DNA from: a virus
Virus record (IMG/VR): IMGVR_UViG_3300032053_000150
Coordinates: 1 to 45,287 of that record
DNA length: 45,287 nt
Strand: one strand, 5' to 3'
Shown: positions 23,112-30,793 of the stretch, one piece after another
Numbering within the stretch: position 1 is the first letter of the stretch
How the letters are laid out: each line of letters begins with the position of its first letter
Notes under the pieces: model-generated
The model's input: the letters and a program-made list of their open reading frames with translations, nothing else
Told to the model about the DNA's origin: nothing
Database searches by the model: none
Program-made: the position numbers and the translations under genes

Positions 23112-24485
23112 TTATCCTGCTAACCCTATATCCACAGAAAACTTTACTTTTATATCCCTGACCTTGGTCACGGGGAGATATGTGAAGGTTATTTCCCACC
23201 TGCGCAGGCTGCCTGTCTGCCTGTTTGCTGTTACAGAACCCATTCCCGCTATCGTTCCGTCGGCTACTCTCTGGGCAAGATAATCCTCAACGTAGGACTT
23301 CAACTCTGAACTTACGGAATTCGTTCCCCTTGCTCCCTTGAACTTCCTGTCTATCTGCGTCCTCAAAGTCATGATGAGGATATCCCTCGCCTCAACGGTA
23401 TTAATGTCAACTTCAATCTCGTCGCTTGTGTTCGTGGTGATATCATCAACGACTTTGATTATGCTGGACAATTCTTCGGCAACGCAGACTCCGCCGTCAA
23501 CCAGATTATCAATGTCAATGTCTCCCCATCTGGTATTGAACCCGGTGAATGCTCCTACGATAGGTCTATTCATCATCGGGTCGGAAATGAACTGCGTGCA
23601 TCTGAATGCTGCCAGGCTGACTGCCTGGAAGCAACCGTCAAGGACGATACTCTCGCTGTCAATGACGCGGATTGGGTCATAATTTCCGCAGAGGACTTCC
23701 CTGCTGGAAAGCAGGGCTTCCGCTTCGTTTACGAAGTCATCCACTCCGAGTTCCGAGCCTGAACCGCCGTAGTTCTTTTTGCCGGTGTAAAGCATGCGTT
23801 CCTTGCCGAATTCCTCACTTGCCATTTTATTGCAATGCGCAAGGGCTAACGCTTTCACGGCGTCAAATTCGTCTATTGCCAATGAACCCAGCAATGGAAC
23901 GATATAGTAAGGGTTAACGGAATTCACCGGATTTTCCAACCTGGTTAAAGCAGCCTCGTAGCCTGCCTGGTCATTGGTGATAATAGGGCATATAATCACC
24001 TGCCTTACGCCGATATTAAAGGCAATTTGCGCTGCCTCCGTCAGATAAGATGCAACGTCCAGAACGCCGTTGGTGGCATGAATTATGCCTTCTTTTGTCA
24101 CGACATCGCTGAAATTGTCCGTAAGATACGGAAGGTAATCAACTTCTTCGTCCTTATCATAAGTATAAGTTACGTAATAAGTCGCTCCTACTTCCGGTTC
24201 CTTGGCTCCGGCACCGCTCGGAGACCAGTCTATTTTGCCGCCGGTTAAAAGGTAATCCGCGGTAGCGGCATAGTTTTGTGTTCCCTTATAATCGCCCACT
24301 TTGACAATTGCAGTGGCAATGTTAGCCAGCGTGTCTTCGCCTCCGGCTGAACCCTTCACAACCGCTTCCTGGATTGTAAAACTGTCGCTTCCAGGACCTA
24401 TGATTGCCATTACTCTTGTGCCGACCGCAACTGGACTCGCTGCCGGTGTTGCTACAAATTGACTCGTAACTCTTGGTCTTCCCAT
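23112..24485 (-). CDS. contractile tail sheath protein
   Basis: A 457-residue sheath subunit. The C-terminal half has the sheath signature regions: 'GVCVAEELSSIIKVVDDITT', then 'VEARDILIMTLRTQIDRKFK' and 'LKSYVEDYLAQRVADGTIAG' (the conserved helical domain that mediates sheath packing), ending with beta strands 'LRRWEITFTYLPVTKVRDI'. The middle region carries 'ASYLTEAAQIAFNIGVRQVI' and 'YYIVPLLGSLAIDEFDAVKA'. Residues about 66-110 are the small beta-domain ending 'ATYYVTYTYD', also seen in other virion proteins here. It proves a contractile (myovirus) tail. The start follows GGGAGGAGCATT. Confidence 0.93.
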   Translation of the reverse strand: MGRPRVTSQFVATPAASPVAVGTRVMAIIGPGSDSFTIQEAVVKGSAGGEDTLANIATAIVKVGDYKGTQNYAATADYLLTGGKIDWSPSGAGAKEPEVGATYYVTYTYDKDEEVDYLPYLTDNFSDVVTKEGIIHATNGVLDVASYLTEAAQIAFNIGVRQVIICPIITNDQAGYEAALTRLENPVNSVNPYYIVPLLGSLAIDEFDAVKALALAHCNKMASEEFGKERMLYTGKKNYGGSGSELGVDDFVNEAEALLSSREVLCGNYDPIRVIDSESIVLDGCFQAVSLAAFRCTQFISDPMMNRPIVGAFTGFNTRWGDIDIDNLVDGGVCVAEELSSIIKVVDDITTNTSDEIEVDINTVEARDILIMTLRTQIDRKFKGARGTNSVSSELKSYVEDYLAQRVADGTIAGMGSVTANRQTGSLRRWEITFTYLPVTKVRDIKVKFSVDIGLAG

Positions 24486-24509
24486 AATGCTCCTCCCTTT
24501 AATTTTACT

Positions 24510-25349
24510 TTACGACTGCATTACTTCTTCGGGCAGCACTGCCTCCGCATGAACTTGTATACCTTCAATAGTATCAAGATAATAAACCAGCTGCCTGAAC
24601 TCCGTCGCGCAACTTACCGTCATACGCCCTATATATATTTTATCAGCACCAAAATCCTGCTGGGATGTTCCACTGTACGAAACGTCAAGGATAATCAGCC
24701 CCTTAACCATTATCTCACGTTTCTTTGAAAACCAGAGCATTGCCCATAACTTATCAAGGACAATCTCTCTCTCGACAGGCGAAAGTGTTATAACAAACAA
24801 TTCCGTCTTGAAATCAAAGAACCCGCCGTACTGTTCTGCTGTTGGCGACTTGCTTATAAGACTAAAATTGCTTGCCGGAAACGTTCCATATGGTCCTATA
24901 TTGGTTCCGGTAAGTTCAATGTATCTTACCGGCGGATTGCTCAACGGAACCTCCTTGACGTTGACAACCCATTTACATGGGTCAGTCGCTATATCACCGT
25001 TATAATTCGCTTCTATCTCGGCGTCAACCGGCACGATATTGCTGATTAGGAACTTTCTGTAAGTCTCTGAACTGACAGTTTTGTCCTCTGTACCATTGAC
25101 CCCGAAATATGGAATTGCTGCGGCATCTCCTATCCCCATGCGACGATTTTGCCCGGGAACTGCGTTCACTATAATGCTGGGATATTCCCGTATCTTGTAA
25201 TTCCAGCTGTCAAGGACCTGCGGTATATTTATCCTGTTCTGAATGCTGTTGTCGGTATAATATAAATCCTTATCCTTGTTGAATCCGTCTCGGATTTCAT
25301 TGCAAAGAATATTCGTAACCGCATACGTTAAAAGAAACCTAGAAGGCAT
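24510..25349 (-). CDS. probable tail terminator / neck-tail completion protein
   Basis: A 279-residue protein immediately upstream of the sheath gene; its ATG overlaps the previous stop (TGATG). In phages with this gene order the position holds the tail terminator or tail completion protein. It has 'YPSIIVNAVPGQNRRMGIGD' and, in the second half, a beta/alpha pattern with 'LFVITLSPVEREIVLDKLWA', 'MLWFSKKREIMVKGLIILD' and 'DKIYIGRMTVSCATEFRQLV'. This fits the small terminator fold enlarged by an N-terminal addition. It presumably caps the tube and sheath and joins the neck. The role is inferred from position and pattern. Confidence 0.55.
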   Translation of the reverse strand: MPSRFLLTYAVTNILCNEIRDGFNKDKDLYYTDNSIQNRINIPQVLDSWNYKIREYPSIIVNAVPGQNRRMGIGDAAAIPYFGVNGTEDKTVSSETYRKFLISNIVPVDAEIEANYNGDIATDPCKWVVNVKEVPLSNPPVRYIELTGTNIGPYGTFPASNFSLISKSPTAEQYGGFFDFKTELFVITLSPVEREIVLDKLWAMLWFSKKREIMVKGLIILDVSYSGTSQQDFGADKIYIGRMTVSCATEFRQLVYYLDTIEGIQVHAEAVLPEEVMQS

Positions 25350-26632
25350 CAGTAATACCCTGCCTCTTGATTAAATTTCTTATTGTCAGTATTTCCCGGG
25401 GCGACAGCGAACTGACCGTATAGTTGCTTTACCATTTCCTTGGTTACGCCATTCCTGAAATCTATCGTATCCCCATTGTCAAATGACGACCCGACATTGT
25501 ATATCGGCGCCGTAGGGTCAAGAAGGTCAATGTCAAAACTCTGTAAAATCACCGCCCCTTGCGGAGCAACCGGAGATACCTGCTTAATCTGGTATCTCTG
25601 CGTAAACGCTTGAATATAGTCATAGGTTACATAATAGGTGGTCCCGGTGGCAGGCTTGCTTCCGCCTTCCAGCCATATGATTTTATTCCCTGAAATTGTG
25701 GCAAGAAATGATTCCAAGGGATATGTCGTTGTATTGTCTATTCCGGTCTGACTTATCGTAAAAACGAAGAATCCAGCATCTGCGCCGGTTCCAGCCACCA
25801 ACGTAGCGTCCTTTAACCCAGTCCACGCCAAATCATTCTGAATTTTTACGTTCATTCCAGCAACTAATCCGGCGTTCAACGCAAAAAGCTGGACCCCCGT
25901 CCCAAGAAAGATAGGTGGCTTCTTGCCCAGCAGTCGCAGAGTTCTGGTATTTACCATTGGCAATGCTCCGGATTCTTGAAGGGTAAGTTCCCCGCCGTTC
26001 AATATATAATCCGTGCCTTCGGTATAATCGACTGCCGCAGCGTTCTTTGAGTTGGATATTTTATAAATAGTCATGTCGTTGATGTACCGCAGGATATCGG
26101 AATCCGCGGTATAATTTCCCCTTATAACCGGCTCGTCAATTATCCTTAACTGACCGCTCAATGGAAGTGCCATGCGCCGGACAAGAAAATCTCTTTCTTT
26201 AAGCATCGGGAAATTCAATGTCCATGGGGTCGCTATTTCCTGCATTTTCAATCCTAACTCGGAGATGATTTTTGTCTTGGGTACCTGCGGAAACTGCACG
26301 AGCACTTTGCCCATGTAATCGTATCCGCCGACATATTTTGTTCCGTGGCAGACGGGACAGGAACTCACCGCGGACTGCCTGTTCAGGTCAACGCAGGAAC
26401 ACATTTCACCGGACTGTTTCTGCCTATAAAATAGCACTTGCTCGCCAAATGCTTTCAGCCCAAGGAACAGCCTGTTCTTTACTTGGTCGTATATGAGGTC
26501 GTCCTCAACGGCTTCGTCCGGCTCGTGGCGATACCTTTCAATAGGATTAGGAAACTTACTGGCTTCCATATCCGTAATCCCAGCCGGCAATGAAAATGGT
26601 GTCTCAATAAATGGTTTATTTATAAGAGGCAT
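25349..26632 (-). CDS. neck/connector protein with Cys cluster and YYVTY domain
   Basis: The start is put at the ATG at 26632 (GGGGGAGAG upstream); a GTG at 26701 in the same frame would overlap the upstream gene by 56 bp and has a poor ribosome site. The roughly 427-residue protein begins with an extended segment. It then has 'EMCSCVDLNRQSAVSSCPVC' followed by HGTKYVGGYDYMGK, a zinc-binding-like cluster (C.C, C..C) that I associate with phage head-tail joining proteins. The C-terminal half contains beta-domains, including one that ends 'TGTTYYVTYDYIQ', related to domains in sheath, J and gpI-like proteins. It probably sits at the head-tail interface. Confidence 0.5.
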   Translation of the reverse strand: MPLINKPFIETPFSLPAGITDMEASKFPNPIERYRHEPDEAVEDDLIYDQVKNRLFLGLKAFGEQVLFYRQKQSGEMCSCVDLNRQSAVSSCPVCHGTKYVGGYDYMGKVLVQFPQVPKTKIISELGLKMQEIATPWTLNFPMLKERDFLVRRMALPLSGQLRIIDEPVIRGNYTADSDILRYINDMTIYKISNSKNAAAVDYTEGTDYILNGGELTLQESGALPMVNTRTLRLLGKKPPIFLGTGVQLFALNAGLVAGMNVKIQNDLAWTGLKDATLVAGTGADAGFFVFTISQTGIDNTTTYPLESFLATISGNKIIWLEGGSKPATGTTYYVTYDYIQAFTQRYQIKQVSPVAPQGAVILQSFDIDLLDPTAPIYNVGSSFDNGDTIDFRNGVTKEMVKQLYGQFAVAPGNTDNKKFNQEAGYY

Positions 26633-26645
26633 CTCTCCCCCAATA

Positions 26646-27407
26646 TCACCTAACCCTGTACTGCCTTGGAGCGTAAGTCCTGATTTTAAACGGTAAATCA
26701 CTGGTCAATATTCCGCCAGGCGATACAGCGAACATCACCGAAGCCAATTTCGCCTTGTGCAATCTTTCATTATAAGCCGTGCGCTCGGCAGTGGATACAG
26801 CGAGATACTTCTGTGACCGGTCAATGCCCACTGATACTCCGCCGAATGCAAACTGGAATTCTTTCGCTACTTCCAGACCAGCCCTGCTTGAAAGAGCCTC
26901 AATTTTTGCCCTTATAAGAACCAGACTTCTCCATCCAGGAGGTAAAGTTTCCAATGTATATCTTGACGTCGGTGGTTCCGTGTTAACATCATCAACTCCC
27001 ACGTTGATATATTCAATCAGCTGCTCGTCAGTCCACCGTTTCATGCGCGGGTCAGCCGGAATGTCCATTAAGTAGGATTCCCTCAACCTCGCAATCAAAT
27101 CCTCAAATGCCAGCGAATAATTTGAGGCGATATTTGATATACCGCTTTCTGATGGAGTCGCCCCGCTTTTATGCGTGGTTACGTAATAACTCACGTAATT
27201 AACGCTTCCCATTGACGATTCATCAAGGTATTGGGTTATAAGGTCATCAACTTCCGCCAGTTTTATGTCATTGCGGTATATGAAATACTTGTCAAACGGG
27301 TCGCTGCCGACAGGGGCAGTCCAAACCAACTTTACCTGCAAAGTATTCTTGTTAGTTGACTTATTCTGATAAGAGCCGGTTACGCTATTCGGCGGAAGCA
27401 GAGGCAT
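26646..27407 (-). CDS. head-tail connector-type protein with N-terminal Fn3-like domain
   Basis: A 253-residue protein. Residues about 20-100 look like one fibronectin type III domain ('LQVKLVWTAPVGSDPFDKYF', IYRNDIKLAEV, 'NYVSYYVTTHKSGATPSES'). The C-terminal about 150 residues are helical ('LIARLRESYLMDIPADPRMK', 'RWTDEQLIEYINVGVDDVNT', 'LVLIRAKIEALSSRAGLEVA'), the layout of gp6/gp15-type head completion adaptors. An Fn3 module on a connector could bind the capsid or cell surface. The ribosome site (GGCAGGAGAAAAAG) lies inside the previous gene, with a 23-bp overlap. Confidence 0.5.
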   Translation of the reverse strand: MPLLPPNSVTGSYQNKSTNKNTLQVKLVWTAPVGSDPFDKYFIYRNDIKLAEVDDLITQYLDESSMGSVNYVSYYVTTHKSGATPSESGISNIASNYSLAFEDLIARLRESYLMDIPADPRMKRWTDEQLIEYINVGVDDVNTEPPTSRYTLETLPPGWRSLVLIRAKIEALSSRAGLEVAKEFQFAFGGVSVGIDRSQKYLAVSTAERTAYNERLHKAKLASVMFAVSPGGILTSDLPFKIRTYAPRQYRVR

Positions 27408-27729
27408 CTTTTTCTCCTGCCTTGAAACTTTCTTTTAACTTGGACTTAAACAAATTCTCACGAGTCAGATACCCCACCGTAAGACACGTAAGAAGTATTT
27501 CCTGCAATTTCGCATAGACCACCGGTCTCAATTCCATTCCGATGATATCCGCAAACGTATTAATGTACGTGCCGGTGTATTGTAGGAATGCATCACGAAT
27601 ACCCGGTTCCTTGGAAAGAAAATCCCTAACCCGAATGAAGTCAATAGGAAATTCCTGGAAAATCTTGACGATTTCCTGTTCACTGATAGGTTCAGGATTG
27701 ACAAAACTTAACGGTTTAAGTTGTTCCAT
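27385..27729 (-). CDS. hypothetical head-tail region protein, 114 aa
   Basis: A 114-residue helical protein with the stretches 'ISEQEIVKIFQEFPIDFIRV', 'SKEPGIRDAFLQYTGTYINT' and 'ADIIGMELRPVVYAKLQEIL', and a charged, disordered C-terminus. No family was recognised. Position between capsid and sheath genes suggests a head completion or connector role, but this is inference. It overlaps the next gene by 23 bp. Confidence 0.55.
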   Translation of the reverse strand: MEQLKPLSFVNPEPISEQEIVKIFQEFPIDFIRVRDFLSKEPGIRDAFLQYTGTYINTFADIIGMELRPVVYAKLQEILLTCLTVGYLTRENLFKSKLKESFKAGEKDASASAE

Positions 27730-27730
27730 A

Positions 27731-28057
27731 TTACCTTTTGTTCGTAAAAAGCGTTAATACAACGGTAAACACCGCCGATACACCCGTAGCCACCACAGCC
27801 GCTACAATGCTGGCTTCTTTTTTCAGGCTGTTGAGAGTGTATATTATACCGCCCTCGCCCATTTTCTCCTGGTTGCCGTAAAGAACTTTTTCGTGTTTAT
27901 CAACGCATTCTTTTACTTCTTTGATTTCAGCGATATCACTGCTCATCTGCAAAAGAGTCTTGTTGATAGAGAATACCTGCTGGAGTATTATCTTGTCAGT
28001 CTTTTGCTTATCGGTTGTGTTTTCAGAATTATCCCGTTCCAGTTCTTCGCCCGGCAT
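27731..28057 (-). CDS. XhlA-like coiled-coil membrane protein, 108 aa
   Basis: The sequence reads like a hemolysin-type (XhlA) phage protein. It has a charged coiled coil (FSINKTLLQMSSDIAEIKEV, 'KECVDKHEKVLYGNQEK'), then a single C-terminal membrane segment (ASIVAAVVATGVSAVFTVVL) and a short basic tail (TLFTNKR). XhlA proteins work with holins at the membrane. Its place in the head-neck part of the operon, about 20 kb from the endolysin, is unexpected. It could also be a capsid or neck component that contacts membranes. Confidence 0.55.
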   Translation of the reverse strand: MPGEELERDNSENTTDKQKTDKIILQQVFSINKTLLQMSSDIAEIKEVKECVDKHEKVLYGNQEKMGEGGIIYTLNSLKKEASIVAAVVATGVSAVFTVVLTLFTNKR

Positions 28058-28093
28058 TATACTCTCCGATACCTCTCATCAGTAAATTTTATT

Positions 28094-28699
28094 TTACTGG
28101 ATTACGCTTTCGCCAGTTGCTTTTGCTACGCTGAACGGCTGAAATTCCCAGCTGTCTATGCTTGTGATATCGTTATTGTCGTCATCAACCGAACCTTCAA
28201 TCAGCTGACCTTCGTTCACCCATCCACGCAAAGTCATGTACTGGACTTTCGCCGCTTTTCTTACTTCCGGCAGCGTCTCCGGATTCGTCAATATATCTTC
28301 CAGACGAGAAAGCAATGTGCAGTCGCTGATTTCAACTATCGAATCGCGGACCTTTGCCTCTCTTATTTTCGTTTGGAGTTCCGATTGAATCTGTGATGCG
28401 TTCTTTGGCTTTACTTCCACTGTTTCAGTTTCCACCGCTTCGGAAGCAGGCTGCGCGGGATTTGCAGGAACAACATTAGAGTCCTGCGGCGACGTTACCT
28501 CTTCCAGTATCTGGTGATGGATGAAATTGTATATCTCCTGCGTCGCATCGGCTAACTGCGCCTTGCGGAACATCATGCGGAGATTGACTGTCTCGCCAGG
28601 ACCAATCTCTATACCGTTCAGGGTAGAAAGAACAGCCTTGGAATTCTTGGTCTTGTTGCGTACCACTGCGTAAATCTTGTCATCATTAAATTCATTCAT
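28094..28699 (-). CDS. hypothetical protein downstream of capsid, 201 aa
   Basis: The start is the ATG at 28699, with GGAGACAATCC upstream. The longer frame from 28765 would run through the terminator hairpin, which argues against it. The protein has an N-terminal beta-like part ('IYAVVRNKTKNSKAVLSTLN', GIEIGPGETVNLRMMF). A disordered Pro/Glu/Ala linker follows, and then a helical part ('ASQIQSELQTKIREAKVRDS', LEDILTNPETLPEVRKAAK). No family was recognised; a head-associated role is suggested by position only. Confidence 0.6.
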   Translation of the reverse strand: MNEFNDDKIYAVVRNKTKNSKAVLSTLNGIEIGPGETVNLRMMFRKAQLADATQEIYNFIHHQILEEVTSPQDSNVVPANPAQPASEAVETETVEVKPKNASQIQSELQTKIREAKVRDSIVEISDCTLLSRLEDILTNPETLPEVRKAAKVQYMTLRGWVNEGQLIEGSVDDDNNDITSIDSWEFQPFSVAKATGESVIQ

Positions 28700-28743
28700 T
28701 GGATTGTCTCCTTCAATTTTATCTTTGTTGGTTTGAATTTCGC

Positions 28744-28785
28744 AAAAAGGCTTGGGAAGGGGCATTACCGCCCCCTCCCAACCTT
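28744..28785 (-). terminator. strong intrinsic terminator after the major capsid gene
   Basis: On the minus strand GGTTGGGAGGGGGC and GCCCCTTCCCAAGCC form a stem of about 12 bp, mostly G-C, with a six-base loop (GGTAAT) and CCTTTTT after it. It lies 32 bp past the capsid stop and ends the capsid transcript or makes most of it stop there, leaving read-through for neck and tail genes. Confidence 0.88.
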
Positions 28786-28816
28786 AATATCCGTTCAATA
28801 AAAAATACCAAAAAAA

Positions 28817-29540
28817 TTAGAATGGTATGAACGGAGTCTTGCCCGTAACCGTGATTTTGCTGGTAGCTCTGGGGTTGACTACTGCTACGCCGAGTTCTTC
28901 GTAAATGACCCAGCCCAGTCTCAGCCTTTCCGGTTTGTCCGCAGGGATTACGTTTACGTCCTGCCTGATTGGTACTACGCCGGTGAACTCTGGTTCAGCT
29001 ATTACCCAGATTGTGCCTCTCGGCACTACCTTGGATACGAGAATATCCAGTGTCCATAGATGACCTACCAGACCAGTCTGCAGAACTTCGCGCTGTGTAA
29101 CAGGGTCAAATTGGTCTCTCCCGAATTTCATGATATCCGCAAATTCCGAATAGTTCATCACGAACTTCGCTGGAATGAGGTCCCATTTCCCTATTTCAGC
29201 CAGACCCGCAACCATGGCGTCCCTTGTAAGAGATGCGCCGGAAACAGTTGATGGATTGAGAATGGTTGAAGAGCGGTCAACGGCGTTGAAAATGTTTCTG
29301 TCTTCCTCCGCCATCAGGTCAAGTTTCGCTCTCTGCTGCGCCCTGTCAATGAGATTGTAACGTCTTTCTTTGACCTGGCTGAAACGAACTTGGGGATAAG
29401 AAATGATTTCCCATGTTCCCACGGTAATCCTTTCTCCTTCCACAATCGTATCAGGAGCCTGACCTCTTTTACCCACGACTACGACCGGGATTTTTACGTC
29501 CTTGTCATAGACCGGGAGCGCGCCTTGCGGCAGCGGGTCA
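28817..29540 (-). CDS. major capsid protein, exon 2
   Basis: Main part of the HK97-fold-type major capsid protein. After splicing, the two exons give 292 residues. Exon 2 begins with the last base of a Val codon and reads DPLPQGALPVYDKDVKIP, then 'VEGERITVGTWEI', 'RRYNLIDRAQQRAKLDLMAE', 'DLIPAKFVMNYSEFADIMKF', 'LVGHLWTLDILVSKVVPRG' and an end rich in strands (EELGVAVVNPRATSKITV). This order (N-arm, E-loop-like segment, long helix, P-domain, A-domain) is that of small phage capsid proteins. The frame has no start of its own: a GTG inside (29476) is an ordinary Val codon, and upstream in frame a TGA in the intron blocks it. It lies after the decoration gene and before the terminator. Confidence 0.88.
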
Positions 29541-30556
29541 CAATTTGTTACTCATTATTTTTCAATAATGGGTGTGGTCATTTCTGCCACACTCTGTATA
29601 TCGCTATACAGTTCGGACTTTATCTTCGAGCCGGGCATAAAGTCTCTGAGGATTTGATGCTCTCCTATCTTATATAGCATTGTTTGACGAATATATGGAC
29701 GAATAAGATTTGTTAATTTCTTGCTTTCTTCAACTGAAAAATGGATATACATATAAGACCTTCCATCTTTCCTATTATGTGTATGAAGTGAACACTCAAT
29801 ATTCCACTTGTTCTTGAAATATTGTCTTATAAGCATATTCTCTTCATAGCTGAAAGCACAAGTAAATATTCTCATTGTTTTTTTGAGAATATCACGAGAA
29901 CCGTCGTCCATAAACCACACCGCTATACTCAAAGGAGATAACATTTGAAGAATCTTGTCTGAAACAATCTTTATTCCATCCTCGTAAAACATATTGTATA
30001 GATTGGTAAATTCATCATGTACGGAGGTGGTAATGCTAACACCTCTCCATTTACCGTTTTTAACACATAATGAATTACAGAATGGATTTAACGCTTCAAA
30101 TTTCCATTTCAGGTAATCAAATTGTTTCATACAATGAGATTCAATAAATCTTGCTTTCATCACTTTCCTTCCATGTAAAGCAAGACATCCATCTCCCATC
30201 ATAGAACCAATGATTATCTGTTTCTGTGTTTCAGATAGGGTTAAATTCCTCAAACGCCACGATTTTCGTTGAATCGGTATAATGGAAATGTTATATTTGT
30301 GAATATAACGAAGTATTGACTCTTTATTAGAATTCAACATAGACGCAATTTTCTTTGCGCTATACTGCTTTTCACAATAAAGATGAATCAACACTTCTTT
30401 TTCAATAACATTCCTTTTTCCCATAGTTAATTCAACGGAAACCACACACCATCTTTCCTGCTGATTGACTCCACCATAAAATTTTCACCGTAACCAACGG
30501 TATTTATGGATACAGAGTCTTTCCAGCAAATAGCCTGATTACGTGGCTGACATTCA
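29541..30556 (-). mobile_element. group I intron in the major capsid gene
   Basis: A 1016-nt group I intron with visible core pairings. P1 is exon CGTGGT with intron AGCCACG, U-G at the splice site (30557/30556). P4 is TGCTG/CAGCA inside P (TTTGCTGGAAA, 30530-30520) and Q (AATCAGCAGG, 30466-30457). P5 is GACTC/GAGTC with an inner CCATAAA/TTTATGG stem, and P6 is AGGA/TCCT. P7 is GACTTT/AAAGTC in R (CTCAGAGACTTT) and S (AAGATAAAGTCC, 29626-29615). P9 is CTGTATA-GCGA-TATACAG. P10 is GTCA with exon 2 TGAC. The last intron base is G (29541). Splicing restores the capsid frame. The endonuclease gene sits in the P6 loop, and its C-terminal codons run through R, S and P9. P3/P8 were not fully resolved. 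Confidence 0.92.
29555..30424 (-). CDS. LAGLIDADG homing endonuclease in the capsid intron
   Basis: A 289-residue endonuclease, AT-richer than the capsid exons. Residues about 12-45 form a helix-turn-helix ('KQYSAKKIASMLNSNKESIL') that probably helps DNA binding. Two LAGLIDADG motifs follow: 'QIIIGSMMGDGCL' (69-81, D78) and 'SIAVWFMDDGSRD' (166-178, D173/D174). Acidic catalytic residues are present in both, so it looks active as a monomer. By family it cuts intronless capsid alleles at the insertion site and drives intron homing. The ATG at 30424 lies two bases after the stop of the unspliced exon 1 frame. There is no strong ribosome site, so translation may be coupled to unspliced mRNA. Confidence 0.9.
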   Translation of the reverse strand: MGKRNVIEKEVLIHLYCEKQYSAKKIASMLNSNKESILRYIHKYNISIIPIQRKSWRLRNLTLSETQKQIIIGSMMGDGCLALHGRKVMKARFIESHCMKQFDYLKWKFEALNPFCNSLCVKNGKWRGVSITTSVHDEFTNLYNMFYEDGIKIVSDKILQMLSPLSIAVWFMDDGSRDILKKTMRIFTCAFSYEENMLIRQYFKNKWNIECSLHTHNRKDGRSYMYIHFSVEESKKLTNLIRPYIRQTMLYKIGEHQILRDFMPGSKIKSELYSDIQSVAEMTTPIIEK

Positions 30557-30711
30557 ACCACGAGCAGTTTCCTGCCGATACCCTGATAGTCCAGTGTAAG
30601 CCTTATCGGGTTAGCCATAGAACTGGCAAGAGCAATACGCCCTTCTTCCGTCTGGAGCGCCTGTTCAATAAGAAACTCCTTTTGTTCAGGTGTGAGTGCT
30701 TGGTTTTCCAT
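30557..30711 (-). CDS. major capsid protein, exon 1
   Basis: First 51 codons plus two bases of the capsid gene. The ATG at 30711 has a very strong ribosome binding site (AAGGAGGTGAAAATACAA). The encoded N-arm reads MENQALTPEQKEF then 'MANPIRLTLDYQGIGRKLLV', the usual start of this capsid family, and continues in exon 2 as V-DPLPQG. If the intron stayed in, the frame would run 43 more codons to a TAA at 30427 and give a useless truncated protein. The longer upstream frame to 30861 is not used. Confidence 0.88.
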
Positions 30712-30756
30712 TTGTATTTTCACCTCCTTTTTTTGTTGGATAACAACGAACATTAA

Positions 30757-30778
30757 GGGAGACATTTGACTGTCTCCC
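30757..30778 (-). other. perfect stem-loop between decoration and capsid genes
   Basis: GGGAGACA and TGTCTCCC form an 8-bp perfect stem with a six-base loop (GTCAAA) in the 82-bp gap before the capsid start. No T-run follows, so it is more likely an RNA processing or stability element than a terminator. Confidence 0.7.
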
Positions 30779-30793
30779 ATGAATCTTCGCTGG

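Noticed and set aside
29541-30556. Capsid insertion read as an intein
   Set aside because: The reading frame is not continuous (stop at 30427, TGA before exon 2) and no Hint blocks are seen.
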